This document shows, piece after piece, positions 51,850-63,499 of a stretch of DNA of 64,000 nucleotides. Below the pieces are notes generated by a model. That model was not told the DNA's origin, searched no databases, and saw only the letters and a list, made by a program, of their open reading frames with translations. The position numbers and the translations under genes are program-made. Source of the DNA: Aradus depressus (Eukaryota > Arthropoda > Insecta > Hemiptera > Aradidae); NCBI GenBank assembly GCA_963662175.1, contig OY759221.1, positions 21,253,027-21,317,026 of the forward strand, read 5' to 3'. How positions within the stretch are numbered: the stretch's first letter is position 1; each line of letters starts with the position of its first letter.

Positions 51850-51869
51850 ATTGCAGTTGACCTTAAAGC

Positions 51870-52274
51870 CAATATCCTGATGAGCTGCGTCTATCCATCC
51901 ATCCTATATGGTGCACAGACCTGGTCACTGACACAGAAGCTGGATCGTCGTCTGGAAGTAAACCAATTTAGGATGATGAGGAGCATGCTTGGAATAGAAA
52001 CAGCGAGGTTCTACGGAAGGTGAGGCTAAGAAGCCTCCAGAAGAAAGCACACTTGATGAAGTGGAGATGGGCCGGGCATGTGACAAGGATGGATCCTCGA
52101 CGATGGGCTAAAGTCTGCACGGAGTGCATTCCTAGAGACAGAAGAAGAGGAAAAGGAAGACCTGGACTGCGGTGGAGGGACGAGATAGTGGAGAGAATAG
52201 GGGATGGATGGTGCACAGTGGCCAGGAACAGAGAAAGATGGAACAAATGTGTTACAGTACTATTTAAGAAATAA
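51870..52274 (+). pseudogene. LINE ORF2 distal domain, frameshifted
   Basis: First frame: KANILMSCVYPSILYGAQTW, SLTQKLDRRLEVNQFRMMRS. After a frameshift near 52000: NSEVLRKVRLRSLQKKAHLM, KWRWAGHVTRMDPRRWAKVC, RRRGKGRPGLRWRDEI, then W..VARNRERWNKC to the stop at 52272-52274. Same domain order as 30.1-30.7 and 49.8-50.3 kb but a different subfamily. Confidence 0.85.
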
Positions 52275-52466
52275 CCCTCATTTTTATTTTTTTACTTTTT
52301 GCTTTTGTTTTGTTCTATTTTATTTTATTTTAATCAAGAAGTAACAGTTATACTTAAGAAATAATTTAATTTAATTTAGGAACATTTGTTAATTTCTTTT
52401 CTGATTTCTTCTGTTGAAAGAGCAGTAGACTCAAAACCTCCAAAAGGAGAGGCTTTTGTTCTAAAA

Positions 52467-52894
52467 CATGTATGGGCAACCTTTGACATGTTGCGGGCCA
52501 AACTTTAGTGGGCAAACACGTTCGCGGGCCGCGTAGATGGTTCAAAATAAAATAATGTCGGACTTTAAAGTAGTGTTCATAATTTCTAGCGATAGATATC
52601 AGACATGAAATAATAAGACAATGTTATTATAATACAATTTATTAAAATAACAAAATGAAATGATTAATTTATTGACCATAAACAAACAAGCGATGACATG
52701 AATATTTTCTCACTCGCCTTACTCGCTCACTTGATTCCGCAGGAGCAAGCGACAAACCCCATCCTACTCGATCTCCCTAATTTGGAGTGAGTGTGAGTAA
52801 GTAGTGTAATATATATTTTTTTTAAATTGGGTTTTTCAAAATGTCTTGCGGGCCGGACCAAATCTTACAGCGGGGCGGTTGTTGCCCACATATG
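52467..52894. mobile_element. hAT-type MITE in a LINE 3' UTR
   Basis: 8-bp TSD ttctaaaa (52459-52466 and 52895-52902), the length typical of hAT. Terminal inverted repeats catgtatgggcaac and (complement) catatgtgggcaac, followed by gcgggcc-rich subterminal blocks at both ends. The interior is AT-rich and non-coding. Confidence 0.9.
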
Positions 52895-52945
52895 TTCTAA
52901 AAGAATGTCAATAAAGCTATTTTATTTTTTATTTTATTTTATTTC

Positions 52946-53829
52946 TCTAAAAGAAGTATGAGTGTGTGTGTGTACGTGTGCATATGCCGATCGAAGCGTA
53001 TCAACGTAAATATGATCTGAAAGAAATTTTATCAAATTCGGTCCACCCGTTTCTTTGTTTAAACAAAAAGACTGCAAAAAAGTGGATTTTAGGGTTTCTT
53101 GAAAAATATTTATCCGATCTACTTTGTTCTGGTGGCAATCGATACACATGTAGCATCCTTTTGAGCCAGATTGAAAAATAAGAGTCTGAAAGGTTTTAAC
53201 GGTAGGGAGGTTGTGGGGGGCTAAGCATAAAAATTGTTCCAACTCATTAATGGATGGTCGGATCGTGATGAAATTTCACATCTGTTATTGTTATTATCAT
53301 TATTGATATTAATTTCATATTGGGAAGTTTGCCGTGTGGATCTCAAGAGCCACACTTAGTTACAAATGCCACCTTTGTAAAGTCCTAATACACAACCCAG
53401 AAATTTCCTCTGTTTAGGATCCAAAGAGGCGAAAGACACACATCCGAGAACCTGCCCATTTAAGTAAGTAATGCTCACAAGGTAGGTACTACAAGAGAGT
53501 ACTGAAGCATCCCAAGTCAATTCCCTTCGTCAGAGTAGAGACTGACAGATACAACCTCAGTGCCATCCTAACAGAAAGACCAGTAACCTGGTGGAGTAAA
53601 ATGGTAGAGATGCCGGCCGACAGGTACCCTAGTTCTTGGTCCTAGACCGTGCTACGAACGTCTCCTGTTCTTGAGCAAGCAGCCCTCAGACCTACCTACA
53701 ATATGGTAGGCGACTTATCTCATCTTAGAACGAGAGTGACAGGCGATGTATAGATAAACCAGAGCCTTAGTGCAAATCCACATTCTTTATAGTTGCATAT
53801 TAAATTCCTATAACAAATTAAATGTTATA
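52946..53829. other. No gene recognised
   Basis: (GT)n tract near 52965. The block 53180-53290 (atggtcggatcgtgatgaaat) resembles a dispersed repeat end. 53350-53750 is GC-richer but without a sustained frame. Confidence 0.4.
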
Positions 53830-54052
53830 TTAATTTATTAATTATATTTAGAAGAATCCAAATGAAGTAATTGTTAATTGAATTTTTTTTGCACTTTCTT
53901 CAATATTGCACGTCATAAACTTTCTACATTTTTCATTAGGGCCCTTTTCAGAAACAACTGTAGAAATCAAAATTTAGTAGAAGACCAGCAAACAAGTTCT
54001 ACAGGAAATGTGATAATTTTATTATTTGTTAATTTTAATTATTTAATTTTAT
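53830..54052 (+). repeat. Repeat C, partial copy
   Basis: aatccaaatgaagtaattgttaattgaa, gcactttcttcaatattgcacgtc, agggcccttttcagaaa, ggaaatgtgataattttatt. Its 3' part is replaced by the SINE-A insertion. Confidence 0.75.
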
Positions 54053-54370
54053 TGCTTGACTTCTGAGCTCAAGGTCGTGGGTTCGTAACCCGACCGAGGC
54101 CCTTAGTTTATTTTATCTGGGAGGTAAAATAAACTTAGCACGCCGTCCTTCGGATGGGACGTTGAGCGATGGTCCCGAGACTGTACGATGTCAGGTACTC
54201 GTTAAAGACCCCTACCCTAGATGAATAAAAATTCAGGGTAGGCAAAATTTAGGACTCCCAGAGTAGAGTCGGGCTCATGTCCATCAGAGTGACGAAAGAG
54301 CGCTCTGGTAGTAGGCGATATGACGTCATTGTTAAAGCCCGGGCATGAGTCAAAAACCTAACCTAACCTA
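54053..54370 (+). mobile_element. SINE-A, truncated inside the tRNA head
   Basis: Starts tgcttgacttctgagctc, after the A-box, but keeps the B-box GGTTCGTAACC. Full body and a tail of three acctaacc-type units. Inserted in repeat C. Confidence 0.93.
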
Positions 54371-54409
54371 TATTTTTTTTTATTATCATATCCCTTCAGA
54401 AGTTACTCA

Positions 54410-54970
54410 ACTTAGAAGTCTTATAAAGTAGTATCCACTTACGAAGCATGTATGCACCCGAATTAAAGAATGGACTAAAGATCTTTTGGAGCGTACAAGG
54501 AGAGAAAATACCACATGCAGGCAGTCGAAGATGTTCCTGGGAGGGGAGTCCAGGGTTCTGAAAGACGGGATCCTGAACCTCAAAAGGCAATTGACTGAAG
54601 TCCTCACAGGACATGGTCCGTTCAATAGACACCTTACACACGTTAGGAATCAAGAACAGTCCTAACTGCGATAGAAGTCGAGAAGAAGACGAAACGGCGG
54701 CACACTTCCTGGGTATGCTCGAATGAGATTCCGCATCTTTGGTGTAGATGTAATCGCAGAGGAGGACTTTAGAAGATTGGACTATGAGAGCATTCTCAGG
54801 TTCATTAAGGCAACTGGGAGACTGAGCACTTCATGAAGGGCTTGGTTCAGGTAGTATAAGTATAAACATACAGGTAATAAAATAAGGGGGGAGCCCAGCG
54901 CTTCCAGGGAAGGGATAAAGAGCACTGGATGCTTAGGTCCCAAGGTGTAAAACACCAGCCCACCACATAT
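54410..54970 (+). pseudogene. LINE ORF2 C-terminus, decayed
   Basis: Reads CRQSKMFLGG, LNLKRQLTEVLTGHGPFNRH, then EEDETAAHFLGMLE and a stop, then FGVDVIAEEDFRRLDYESIL RFIKATGRL. The LTGH..FN.HL plus ET..HFL pattern is the distal end of an insect LINE family. The knuckle cysteines are gone and stops intervene. The 3' UTR (ggatgcttaggtcccaagg) matches 41880, which lets the broken copy at 41.2 kb be reconstructed. Confidence 0.8.
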
Positions 54971-55446
54971 ATATACGAAGCATGTGATCAACTTTAAACT
55001 CACCTCAACTGTACATATGCTCGAGGTTTATTCCTCAAGTCACGTTTGGAAAAATGATTGCTCTTCTCTACGTTTAAAGATTAAACGGAATGGTTTTTGG
55101 TAAGTCCAATACTAGTTCAAGTAATGTTGGAAGTATATCAGAGTTTGGCTGTCTGCAGAAGCTCATAGTGCTCTGGAACTGGACTGGAGATGGGGCTGCA
55201 GGAAATCAACCTAGTTCTTTATATGGACATAACAGGGCCGTTATCCTGAGTTAGGGGGCACTCCAGCTAAACGTTTTATCCAGATACCCAACATCAAGGC
55301 TTCCTAGTTCTAATTCATTCAGCACTGAAGTCTAGTGGATATATTCTAACCAACATGTATTTATCACACTTTTATCTCATATTTATACAAGCAAATAATA
55401 TACATGCATAAATAAATTTGTAAAGTAAAGATGTAGTATATATATA
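54971..55446. other. No gene recognised
   Basis: Mixed composition, no frame or family recognised. Confidence 0.4.
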
Positions 55447-55459
55447 TATTTTTACTATA

Positions 55460-55802
55460 GGTTAGGTTAGGTTTTATGACTCATGCCCGGGCTTTAACAA
55501 CGAGGTCATATCGTCTACTACCAGAGCGCTCTTTCGTCACTCTGGTGGACATGAGCCCGACTCTACTCTGGGAGTCCTAAATTTTGCCTACCCTAAGTTT
55601 TTAATTCATCTAGGTTAGGGGTCTTGAGTACCTGACATCGTACAGGCTCGGGACCACCGCTTAACGTCCCATCCGAAGGACGGCGTGCTTAAGTTTATTT
55701 TACCTCCCAGATAAAATAAACTAAGGGCCTCGGTCGGGTTACGAACCCACGACCTTGAGCTCAGAAGTCAAGCACGCATACCACTGAGCTACCGGCGCCC
55801 TC
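55460..55802 (-). mobile_element. SINE-A, full length
   Basis: Exact 13-bp TSD tatttttactata (55447-55459 and 55803-55815). (TTAGG)2 tail, complete head, 'T' subtype B-box. It lies in the left copy of the 140-bp direct repeat that flanks the pogo-like MITE. Confidence 0.96.
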
Positions 55803-55945
55803 TATTTTTACTATATTATATCTATAGTACAAGGCAATTTTTTTTTTAGTTGGTAGAAGTCATTTATCAGCGATACTGAGGCTCTCGCCCATAGTTCAAT
55901 ATAAACAATAAATATTAATAATATATTTTTTACAGTTACAATATA
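55803..55945 (+). repeat. Direct repeat, left copy
   Basis: tagttggtagaagtcatttatc, ctgaggctctcgcccatagttc, attaataatatattttttacagtta. Matches 56637-56780 at about 90%. Confidence 0.9.
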
Positions 55946-56632
55946 CTCTCCCTTATCCGGCGTTGTGGGGATCGACGTGAAGCCGGATAACAGAAAACGA
56001 CGGATAACGGAAATCATCAATTAATGAGAAAAAATATATCAAAAAAAATTGTTTTTAGGTGAGCTAAGGAATAAAACACGTATGTATTTTGTTGATAACA
56101 TTTATTAAATTGACAAATATGTACATACTGAACATTGATTTATTATATGTACGTACATACATATATTTATCCAAGTATTAAAAATTTATTTTGAAATCTG
56201 CGTTTAATTACATACATATTTAAAACAAAATCTAAAATTCTGAAAATTTTATTTGTTAAGAATTTTCTTTTGTTTCCCTAACACAACACAGTTCCGTGCT
56301 GCATAGCTCCACCAGCTCTTCTTTTTATACATGTTTGATTTTCAACTATGTATTTACTATAATTTATTTATAGGATATTAGTGAAGTAATAAAATATTGT
56401 ATTAGCGTTCCCTTCATTATAAATACAATGTACATATGTATGTACAATGAAAATACATAAAAGATTCGTGAGTTATGGAATTATTATGTGCTCGTAAATA
56501 CACGTGGCTCATATAATTGATAATCTAATAATTAAATGTTAATTTTAGTTTAACAAATTTGATATTATTTTGCGAGCTCCGGATAAGGGAGCGCGCCGGT
56601 TAACAGAACGCCGGATAAGGGAGGGTCTACTG
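55933..56632. mobile_element. pogo/Tigger-like MITE
   Basis: Terminal inverted repeats: left ctcccttatccggcg (55947-55961), right cgccggataagggag (56609-56623) followed by ggtctactg. The cag...ctcccttatccgg style is that of pogo/Tigger elements. Subterminal repeats of the same words (ccggataac; ccggataagggagcgc). AT-rich, no transposase. Confidence 0.78.
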
Positions 56633-56636
56633 CATA

Positions 56637-56790
56637 TATATTTTTACTTTCTTATACCTATAGTGCAAGGAATTTTTTTTTTTTTAGTTGGTAGAAGTCA
56701 CCCATCAGTGAAACTGAGGCTCTCGCCCATAGTTCAATGTAAATAATAATTATTAATAATATATTTTTTACAGTTATATTCTTCTCTCAG
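56637..56790 (+). repeat. Direct repeat, right copy
   Basis: tatttttactttcttatacctatagtgcaagg, then tagttggtagaagtcaccc, to attttttacagttatattc. Same orientation as the left copy. Confidence 0.9.
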
Positions 56791-57049
56791 TTATATTTTG
56801 GTTTTAACAACCAAAGAAATACTGTGGTTCGAGAGGAACTGCCATCATCCGTTTCTAAAAAAAATGTTTTTCATACAACCAATAAATAATAACATAGTAT
56901 TTTCGTCATTCGTTGTAAAAAAAAAATTCTCCGGTACTGTACTTCCCCAGAACAACAAATGTTTACTCTCACTACAAATCCAGTCGACCTATTGCTCTAA
57001 TATTCAACAGTTCACTTACATAGGTACTGTAGAAATATATATATATATA

Positions 57050-57240
57050 TAGGGGCTTCTAATTCTTCATATTAAATTTTGTGTCGATAAATTCATTTCA
57101 TCAGCAGTTATTAGGGTTTTCGAATTGAACCCCCTCCCCTGAATCCCTTTTTCCCTTCAGCTGATATTGCTGAAATTTGTCAGGTTATGTCCTCATTGAG
57201 TTTTGATTTCAGATATGAAATTTTATGATTATACATTCAT
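57050..57240 (-). repeat. Repeat A, left of SINE-A
   Basis: aattcttcatattaaattttgtgtcgataaattcat, cagcagttattagggtttt, agctgatattgctgaaatttg. Resumes at 57577-57680. Confidence 0.82.
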
Positions 57241-57245
57241 TACAT

Positions 57246-57576
57246 AGGTTAGGTTTTATAACTCATGCCCGGGCTTTAAATACGAGGTCATATCGCCGAC
57301 TACCAGAGCGCTCTGGTGGACATGAGCCCGACTCCACTGTGGGAGTTCTAAATTTTGCCTATCCTAAATTTTTATTCACCTAGGGCAGGGGTCTTTAACG
57401 AGTGCCTGACATCGTACAGGCTCGGGACCATCGCTCAACGTCCCATCCGAAGGACGGCGTGCTAAGTTTATTTTACCTCCTAGATAAAATAAAATAAGGG
57501 CCTCCAGTCGGGTTACGAACCCACGTTCTTGAGCTCAGAAGTCAAGCACGCATACCACTGAGCTACCGGCGCCCTC
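57246..57576 (-). mobile_element. SINE-A, near full length
   Basis: Exact 13-bp TSD acattcattacat (57233-57245 and 57577-57589), cut from repeat A. Internal deletion at tactaccagagcgctctgg (the ctttcgtcact segment is lost). 'T' subtype B-box. Confidence 0.96.
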
Positions 57577-57679
57577 ACATTCATTACATCGGTAGTAATT
57601 GAGGTTTATGAGTTGAGACCGTGTCGTCCTCATAAGGTTTTTGAATTCACATATCAAATTTTGTATCGATACATTCATC

Positions 57680-57920
57680 ATAACAGGAAGTATTGTAATC
57701 GTGCAAAATGCGAGACCGAGTTTTCAAGGGATTTTCACATTTCAAGGTCTCTTGAATACGTTTTGACCATTTTCGCGATGATGTCTTATGCATGTGTGGT
57801 GTGTATTAGCTCTCTACCGCAAAAACGAATGTAGCTATGAACTGGAAATTTGGAATGTAGAAGTCAAATGTTCTAACTTAGGTTTGATCAGCCAAATACC
57901 ACTATATTTATGACCTAATC
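57680..57920 (+). repeat. Repeat B, partial
   Basis: ggaagtattgtaatcgtgcaaaatgcgag, tcttgaatacgttttgaccattttcgcgatga, ggaaatttggaatgtagaag. Confidence 0.75.
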
Positions 57921-59810
57921 AAAAATTATAAATTAATAAATAGATCCATATAATAATAATTAAAATAAGAAATAAACAAAAAAAAAATTTTTTTAAATAA
58001 TAATATATTTTTTCTGAATATAAAAATAAAAATTAAAAGAAATAATAAAAATACATAAAATAATATACTAAGAGAAATAAAATAAATTAGTATACAAGCA
58101 GTGAAAAATAATGATTAAACATAACGTACATTCGAATGACCTTTAAGGTGTGATGGAACTCTGCCCAAAAAATAAAAATGAAAGCCTTGTATCAAATAAT
58201 GTTTTTGGATATGAATCACGATTTTTTATTGTGATTATTTCATTATTTTTGAACAGTGAGAATAAAATTCCGTTTCCGTGTAAAGGGTTTCCTCTAACAT
58301 AAATATTTTCAGTTGAATTTAAATGTTATTATTGTATCTATTGACTTCAAGAGGTGGGGAAGGGCATTAAAAAAATTAATTTCTTTATGAGTTATACTTG
58401 TTTTCAAAAAGAGAAGAGCAATGTTTAGTTATTCGAAAGTCTTTTTTTTTTTAATTTTTTATTTTTCCTAATAACCATTAATCTTGGCAGGATTTTATCA
58501 TCTATCTATCATAGTTAAAGCCAGGACATGAGTTAAAAAATTTTTTGTATCTATTGACTTCAAGAAGTGGTACAATTATGGTATAGTTACGACTATATAT
58601 ACATATTAGGGGTAATCAATTATTTTTTTTTTTGTTTGATATCAACTTTGAGATTGCTTTCTCTTTTCCGAGTATTCTGACACTCCCGACCAATCAGCTG
58701 TCGAAAATACAGCTTTAGATGTAATAAAATTCTATTAAGCCAGAGAGACAAAGTGTAATGAGCCAATTTAAAAACTAGAAGAGGAAAGGAAGGCTCGGAT
58801 AATTGGCGCTTATTACAAGAGTGGCAAGATGTAATTAGATGAGAGTTGTTAATGAGAGTAGTGACGGAACTCTTATTAAAGTTGAGAGTGTCTTTCTTCA
58901 GAGGACGACCTCGGTTCTGATTAAAACACCTCTCTTATTAAGAGAAAAACTCCAGGAGAACAAGGTTCAGTCAATAGACCTTCTAGACACATATTAACTA
59001 TCTGTTATTAAGGGGGTGAGAAAATCGCGGGTTCGAATCTGACTTGTATATAATCGGTCAGAAGTTCGATTTTGAGTTTTCACAGGAAATGCATATTTTC
59101 CGAACCCCTGATTACGGTAAGCCGAAACCTGTGCACTCTATGTATATACTAGCTGCCGTAACCGTATCTATGTATCTATACTAGCTGCCGTAATCCGTTT
59201 TTAGAGCGGTTCGGGACAGGACAAAGATGAGATAGGTTGGAATAAAATCATCGAAGGACTTTGGTGTAAACGATGCTGGAATTTTTCCTTCGGGTGTGTG
59301 GAGAAATAGGTTTGGCTGCTGACACGGGAGCAGGTGATAGCAAGACTCCTAGTGAAAACAAAGCAAATTTTGATTGCAAACTGCAACCGTTTGAATCAGA
59401 ATGGGTAATCGAACGGTATCATTGATACGCGAGGTATAAATACAGTATCTCCTGGAACTGATGATTCTTGAAGACCGAACGCACATATTAAATGTTCCAA
59501 AAGCACATTAAATGTGACATATTACAAATCTGGATTGAAAACCAAACGTAAATATTGAATGTATCAAAAGCAAAATAAATGTGCAAAATTACAAACCAAA
59601 ATGTGGATTGAAAACTGAAACCAAGTAATGAATCTACCCAAAGCCAATAAACGTGCCAAATTACTGGAAACCAAAAGCATGCGAGCACTCAAATAAAAAC
59701 ATACATTATAAAATAATCTTGAAAATAACATAATTAAAATGACAAATAAAAATTGAACAATTTAAATAAACGTACATAAAAAACTATCTAAAAACTTAAC
59801 AACATTAACA
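57921..59810. other. 1.9 kb without a recognised gene
   Basis: Very AT-rich at 57930-58130. A SINE-A tail scrap at 58511-58536 (agttaaagccaggacatgagtta). 59140-59200 has the repeated phrase tatactagctgccgtaa. 59490-59680 repeats acattaaatgtg-like words. No coding identity. Confidence 0.45.
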
Positions 59811-60290
59811 ATTTAAAATTTCATTTTCTTCATCACAGATGGGGACAGATATGTTATTCCTGTTTCCCATCTGAGTCAATGGGAGAACGGTGTACGTGAG
59901 ACTGGACAAACCTCCCATCCCCTCTCTAGAGTTGAGGAGGGGGGACTCTCTCTTCCTCCTTTCCATTTTAATTTCAATACTTTCTAAGATATCCATCTTT
60001 CTACTTTTCTGGATATGTTACTTTTCATTAATTTAATATACTTATATTTATTTAACTCTTTATTGACATTATATTTTATGTATTGTAACCAACAGAACCT
60101 GTTTCTTTATTGCTAAAATATGTTTTTTTTTTTTTGTAGACTGCCTGATGATGAGGGCAACCTGGAAAGCCGGCTAGCGAATATCAATACAATTTTTGAG
60201 AGATCAGATTATATTTTATTTTACAACCTGTGAAATAATCACTTCTCACTACATCAGCCATCTTCGTATGATATAAGAGTTTTCGTCATT
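59811..60290 (+). repeat. Hammerhead-bearing repeat, longer copy
   Basis: acaatttaaaatttcattttctt, atggggacagatatgttattcctg, cccatctgagtcaatggg, an insertion-like T-rich spacer, then gactgcctgatgatgagg and aataatcacttctcactacatcagcc. Same ends as the palindrome arm at 10 kb. Confidence 0.8.
60138..60186 (+). ncRNA. Hammerhead-ribozyme-like motif
   Basis: CTGATGA (60145-60151), an extra T, GAGG GCAA CCTG (one stem II pair lost), GAAA, AGCCGGCT, A. Stem I GC/GC plus a T-G pair. Confidence 0.45.
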
Positions 60291-60368
60291 TTATCGATAC
60301 ACATGCAAATGATGGATAATATGAAAAATTGTTTTCAAACTCAACAATCGAATTTCTAATCGATTATA

Positions 60369-60629
60369 GGTTAGGTTTTATGACTCATGCCCGGGCTTTA
60401 ATTACGAGGTCATATCGCCTACTACCAGAGCGCTCTTGCGTCACTCTGGTGGACATGAGCCCGACTCTGCAGTGGGAGTCCTAAATTTTGCTTACCCTAA
60501 ATTTTTATTCACCTGGGGCAGAGGACTTGTACCTGACATCGTATAGGCTCGGGACCATCGCTTAACGTCCCATCCGAAGGACGGCGTGCTTAAGTTTATA
60601 TTACCTCCCTGATAAAATGAACTATGGGC
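60369..60629 (-). mobile_element. SINE-A, 5'-truncated with TSD
   Basis: 8-bp TSD cgattata (60361-60368 and 60630-60637). Tail ggttagg; ends at actatgggc, before the tRNA head. Confidence 0.92.
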
Positions 60630-60637
60630 CGATTATA

Positions 60638-61204
60638 TAATAACCCGGCGTTATATAATATCTAACCGATTATATAATAACTTAATTTTCAGGTGTCATT
60701 CTGCTAATTTTAAATGTCTCACTAAGCCATGTGGAGGTGTAACCCGCCACTCAGTTGGATAGACCACTAAAGAATATACTAGGTACATTTTCAGTAATAG
60801 CTGCTACTCAAGGACAGTTATCCTCACTAATCCCCACTTCATTACTTCAATGTAATATGAGTGGAGGGTACTGTGAGGTGCCTTTTATTACTGCACATGA
60901 GCGTTTTACTAATTTTAAACTGTATTAGGTTCATTTCATTGTCTCCTATTACTTGCAATGCCTGGGTTTCATGATAGTTAAAACAAAAAGGACTGGGAAG
61001 TTAATTATGAAAATATATGTGATTTGCCCATTACAGGACTTTCTTATACACACCACGCTTACCGATCTCACTCTCTCCCCCTTCTCAAAATCATTTCATA
61101 CTGGCATTACTGTGTGGATGAAAGTAATGAGCGAGGTTGGTATAAGCATGTCCTGTAATGGCTATATCACATATACTTTTATTTTATGCATTTTATTAAT
61201 GCCC
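60638..61204. other. No gene recognised
   Basis: Unassigned. An 84-codon frame (60953-61207) has no recognisable content and runs into a SINE-A copy. Confidence 0.4.
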
Positions 61205-61415
61205 TAGCTTTATCTACGAGGTCATATCGCCTACTACCAGAGCGCTATTTTGTCACTTTTGTGTACACGAGCCCAACTTTACTATTTTGCCTACCCTAAA
61301 TGTTTATTCACCCGAGGTAGGGTTCTTTAACGAGTACCTGACATCGTACAGACTTCGGACTATCGCTTAACGATAGATCCGAAAGACGGCGTGCTTAAGT
61401 TTATTTTACCTACTA
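61205..61415 (-). mobile_element. SINE-A, fragment
   Basis: gctttatctacgaggtcatatcgcctactacc to gtgcttaagtttattttacc. Lacks tail and head. Confidence 0.85.
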
Positions 61416-61487
61416 GACTATCAATAATAAAAAAAATATTTTATAATTCGTTGCTACACGAAACAATTTAAAGATTACTTTGAAATA

Positions 61488-61750
61488 GCCGGCCGAGGCC
61501 CTTAGTTTATTTTATGTGGGAGGTAAAATAAACTCATAGCACGCCGACCTTCGGATGGGACGTTAAGCGATGGTCCCCTGCCTGTCGTTAAAGACCTCCT
61601 GCCCTAGGTGAATAAAAATTTAGGGTAGGCAAAATTTAGGACTCCCACAGTAGAGTCGGGCTCATGTCCCCTAGAGTGATGAAAGAGCTCTTTGGTAGTA
61701 GGCGTTATGACCTCGTAGTTAAAGCCCGGGCATGAGTCATAACAACTAAC
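61488..61750 (+). mobile_element. SINE-A, 5'-truncated
   Basis: Starts gccgaggcccttagtttatttt and ends gggcatgagtcataacaac. Lies close to and inverted relative to the 61.2 kb fragment, giving an imperfect SINE-SINE inverted pair with about 70 bases between. Confidence 0.88.
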
Positions 61751-62392
61751 TTTGAAATATTTCCAACGGAAATTTGTTTTTCATTCTTTGTGGCTTGACT
61801 CCAGACAACGGCGTCTTTACTATGTCAAAGGTGGTTATAGGCAATTCTAGCAAATGTTGTGATAATTCTGAATAATAATTTAATATCGACTTTTAATTGT
61901 GATAATATTGTAATTTGACTATCGTAAGTATTGCCAACAAATATTTGTAAAAAAAAATTATAAATGAATAAATCCTCGATATGAAGGCATATTAATATTT
62001 AAGAGAACACAAAATTACACAACGTAATATTCTCAGATGATAGAACAAATAAAATATTGTTACATTAAACATTTCGCTACTGAAATTTCATTTCTTCCTT
62101 CATTTCCGTGCGTGAACACACACACAATGTTTACACATAAATATGAGAGTACTAATTGGACTCATACGGTTTGTGGGGAGCAGGCGCTACATTTCTTTTA
62201 ATAAAGAAGAGAAGATACGTGAAAAATGTTTTCATAGATGTACTTTCCTCCGCAATCTCATAATAAATTTTGAGTTTCATTAACGCTCTACCCAGAATAT
62301 CGGTCATTATGACTGCTAAGGCGCAAAAGATGAGCGCCCGTTCGCATCAGCAGGCTGACTAAGTGACATCTTTAGTTAGGCTAGTGCAAGCG
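61751..62392. other. No gene recognised
   Basis: AT-rich, no identified family. Confidence 0.4.
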
Positions 62393-62527
62393 TAGTGGAG
62401 AAATGCAGGTTTTGGGACAATACCAAAGGAACAAAATGGCAGCATCCATGTTTTTCCGCCAAAGCTCATCCCTAGAAGTCCGCCATCTTGCTCCCATTGA
62501 CACAAAACCTGCCTTTCTCCCCTGCTA
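62393..62527. mobile_element. Short inverted repeat, MITE-like
   Basis: Arms about 45 bases (tagtggagaaatgcaggtt to aacaaaatggc; complement of cgccatcttgctccc to aacctgcctttctcc) around a 38-base centre. The outer tips read cagnggag, reminiscent of hAT ends. No convincing TSD. Confidence 0.6.
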
Positions 62528-63499
62528 AGTATATGTTAAAATTGCATTGGTCTGATTGTTTCTTTTTTTTAGTTCTGATATCTCTTATTTCCCACAACCA
62601 AGACGTTAACTGAACTTGTAGCTCTTCTGATAGTTTGATTACCAGTGAACATAAAGTGCCAAACTTGAAATGCTCTCCAAGTCACAGACAGACCTGCTTT
62701 GAGTAGACGTTAAGTCAAAGCAAATTTGCTAATTCAAACCAATTACGACACAATTAACAGATTCGGTTAGCATTGCACGCGGAATACAGGATTAGCCAAC
62801 TAATCAGTAGATTATGTTTCTCATAAATTAACAAATTAATTAACAGTGAAATTACGTTAAAAAATAATTATCTAAAATTAACTTACAATTAGTAGATTCC
62901 CTTTCCAAGATTTTCGGGTTTTATAGATCAAAGACAGAGAGGAGCATCGAAATAAAACCATCCACCGGCTAACTTCTAATAAAACATCGAAGTACACCGT
63001 CGATAGTCAGCAAACATGCATATTTCATCGATGGTTCAATTAAAATATCATTAAGTGAAAAATTAAGGGATTAAGTTTTCTCAAAACCTGAGTGTTGTTA
63101 TGTTACCAGAGTTGGAAAGTGATGGTTCTGTATTTCGGGGTTGTGTGCTCGACGGTTTGGGTGCCCTGGTGGGTTCGGTGTCTCCGTTCTTCTGCTGTGT
63201 GGTCTTCTGGCGTCCCCTGCTCGCCTTCTTGACTGTGCTGTGTGGTGGCCCCATTCCTCTTCGGGGGCATTGCGCGTCCATATCTTGATTCTTTACAAAA
63301 TTATTGCTATAAATTTTTCTTTGAATTAATTTTAGCTACTTCATATAATTGTTTTTCTATAGTCGCTTTGTCTTTAAACCAATGTGCTTGTGAAAAATTC
63401 CAAAATGATCATCGTGGTAGCTGGCCCTCAGCATAAGGACATGTAACTCGAGAGAAAAAAAAAAAAAAAAAGTGAAAAATAAAACAATAATACTTTACA
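62528..63499. other. No recognised gene; possible small exon
   Basis: 63100-63290 is GC-rich in an AT-rich context. The minus-strand frame 63081-63281 (RRGMGPPHSTVKKASRGRQK, then TEPTRAPKPSSTQPRNTEPS) has a basic, Pro/Ser/Thr-rich disordered style and a start near 63281. It may be an exon or LINE ORF1 debris; I cannot identify it. Confidence 0.35.

Larger units (their letters stand above)
51850..52945 (+). mobile_element. LINE 3' end, host of a hAT MITE
   Basis: Coding 51870-52274, then a 3' UTR with (TTTTA)n runs, ending gaatgtcaataaagctattttattttt. The UTR is split by a 428-bp MITE at 52467. No TSD for the LINE found by eye. Confidence 0.75.

Noticed and set aside
55803..56790. LTR retrotransposon (direct repeats flanking an interior)
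   Set aside because: The interior has DNA-transposon inverted ends, no primer-binding site, no gag or pol, and the repeats lack TG...CA ends.
61205..61750. Long TIR element at 61.2-61.75 kb
   Set aside because: The two inverted arms are independent SINE-A fragments with different truncation points.
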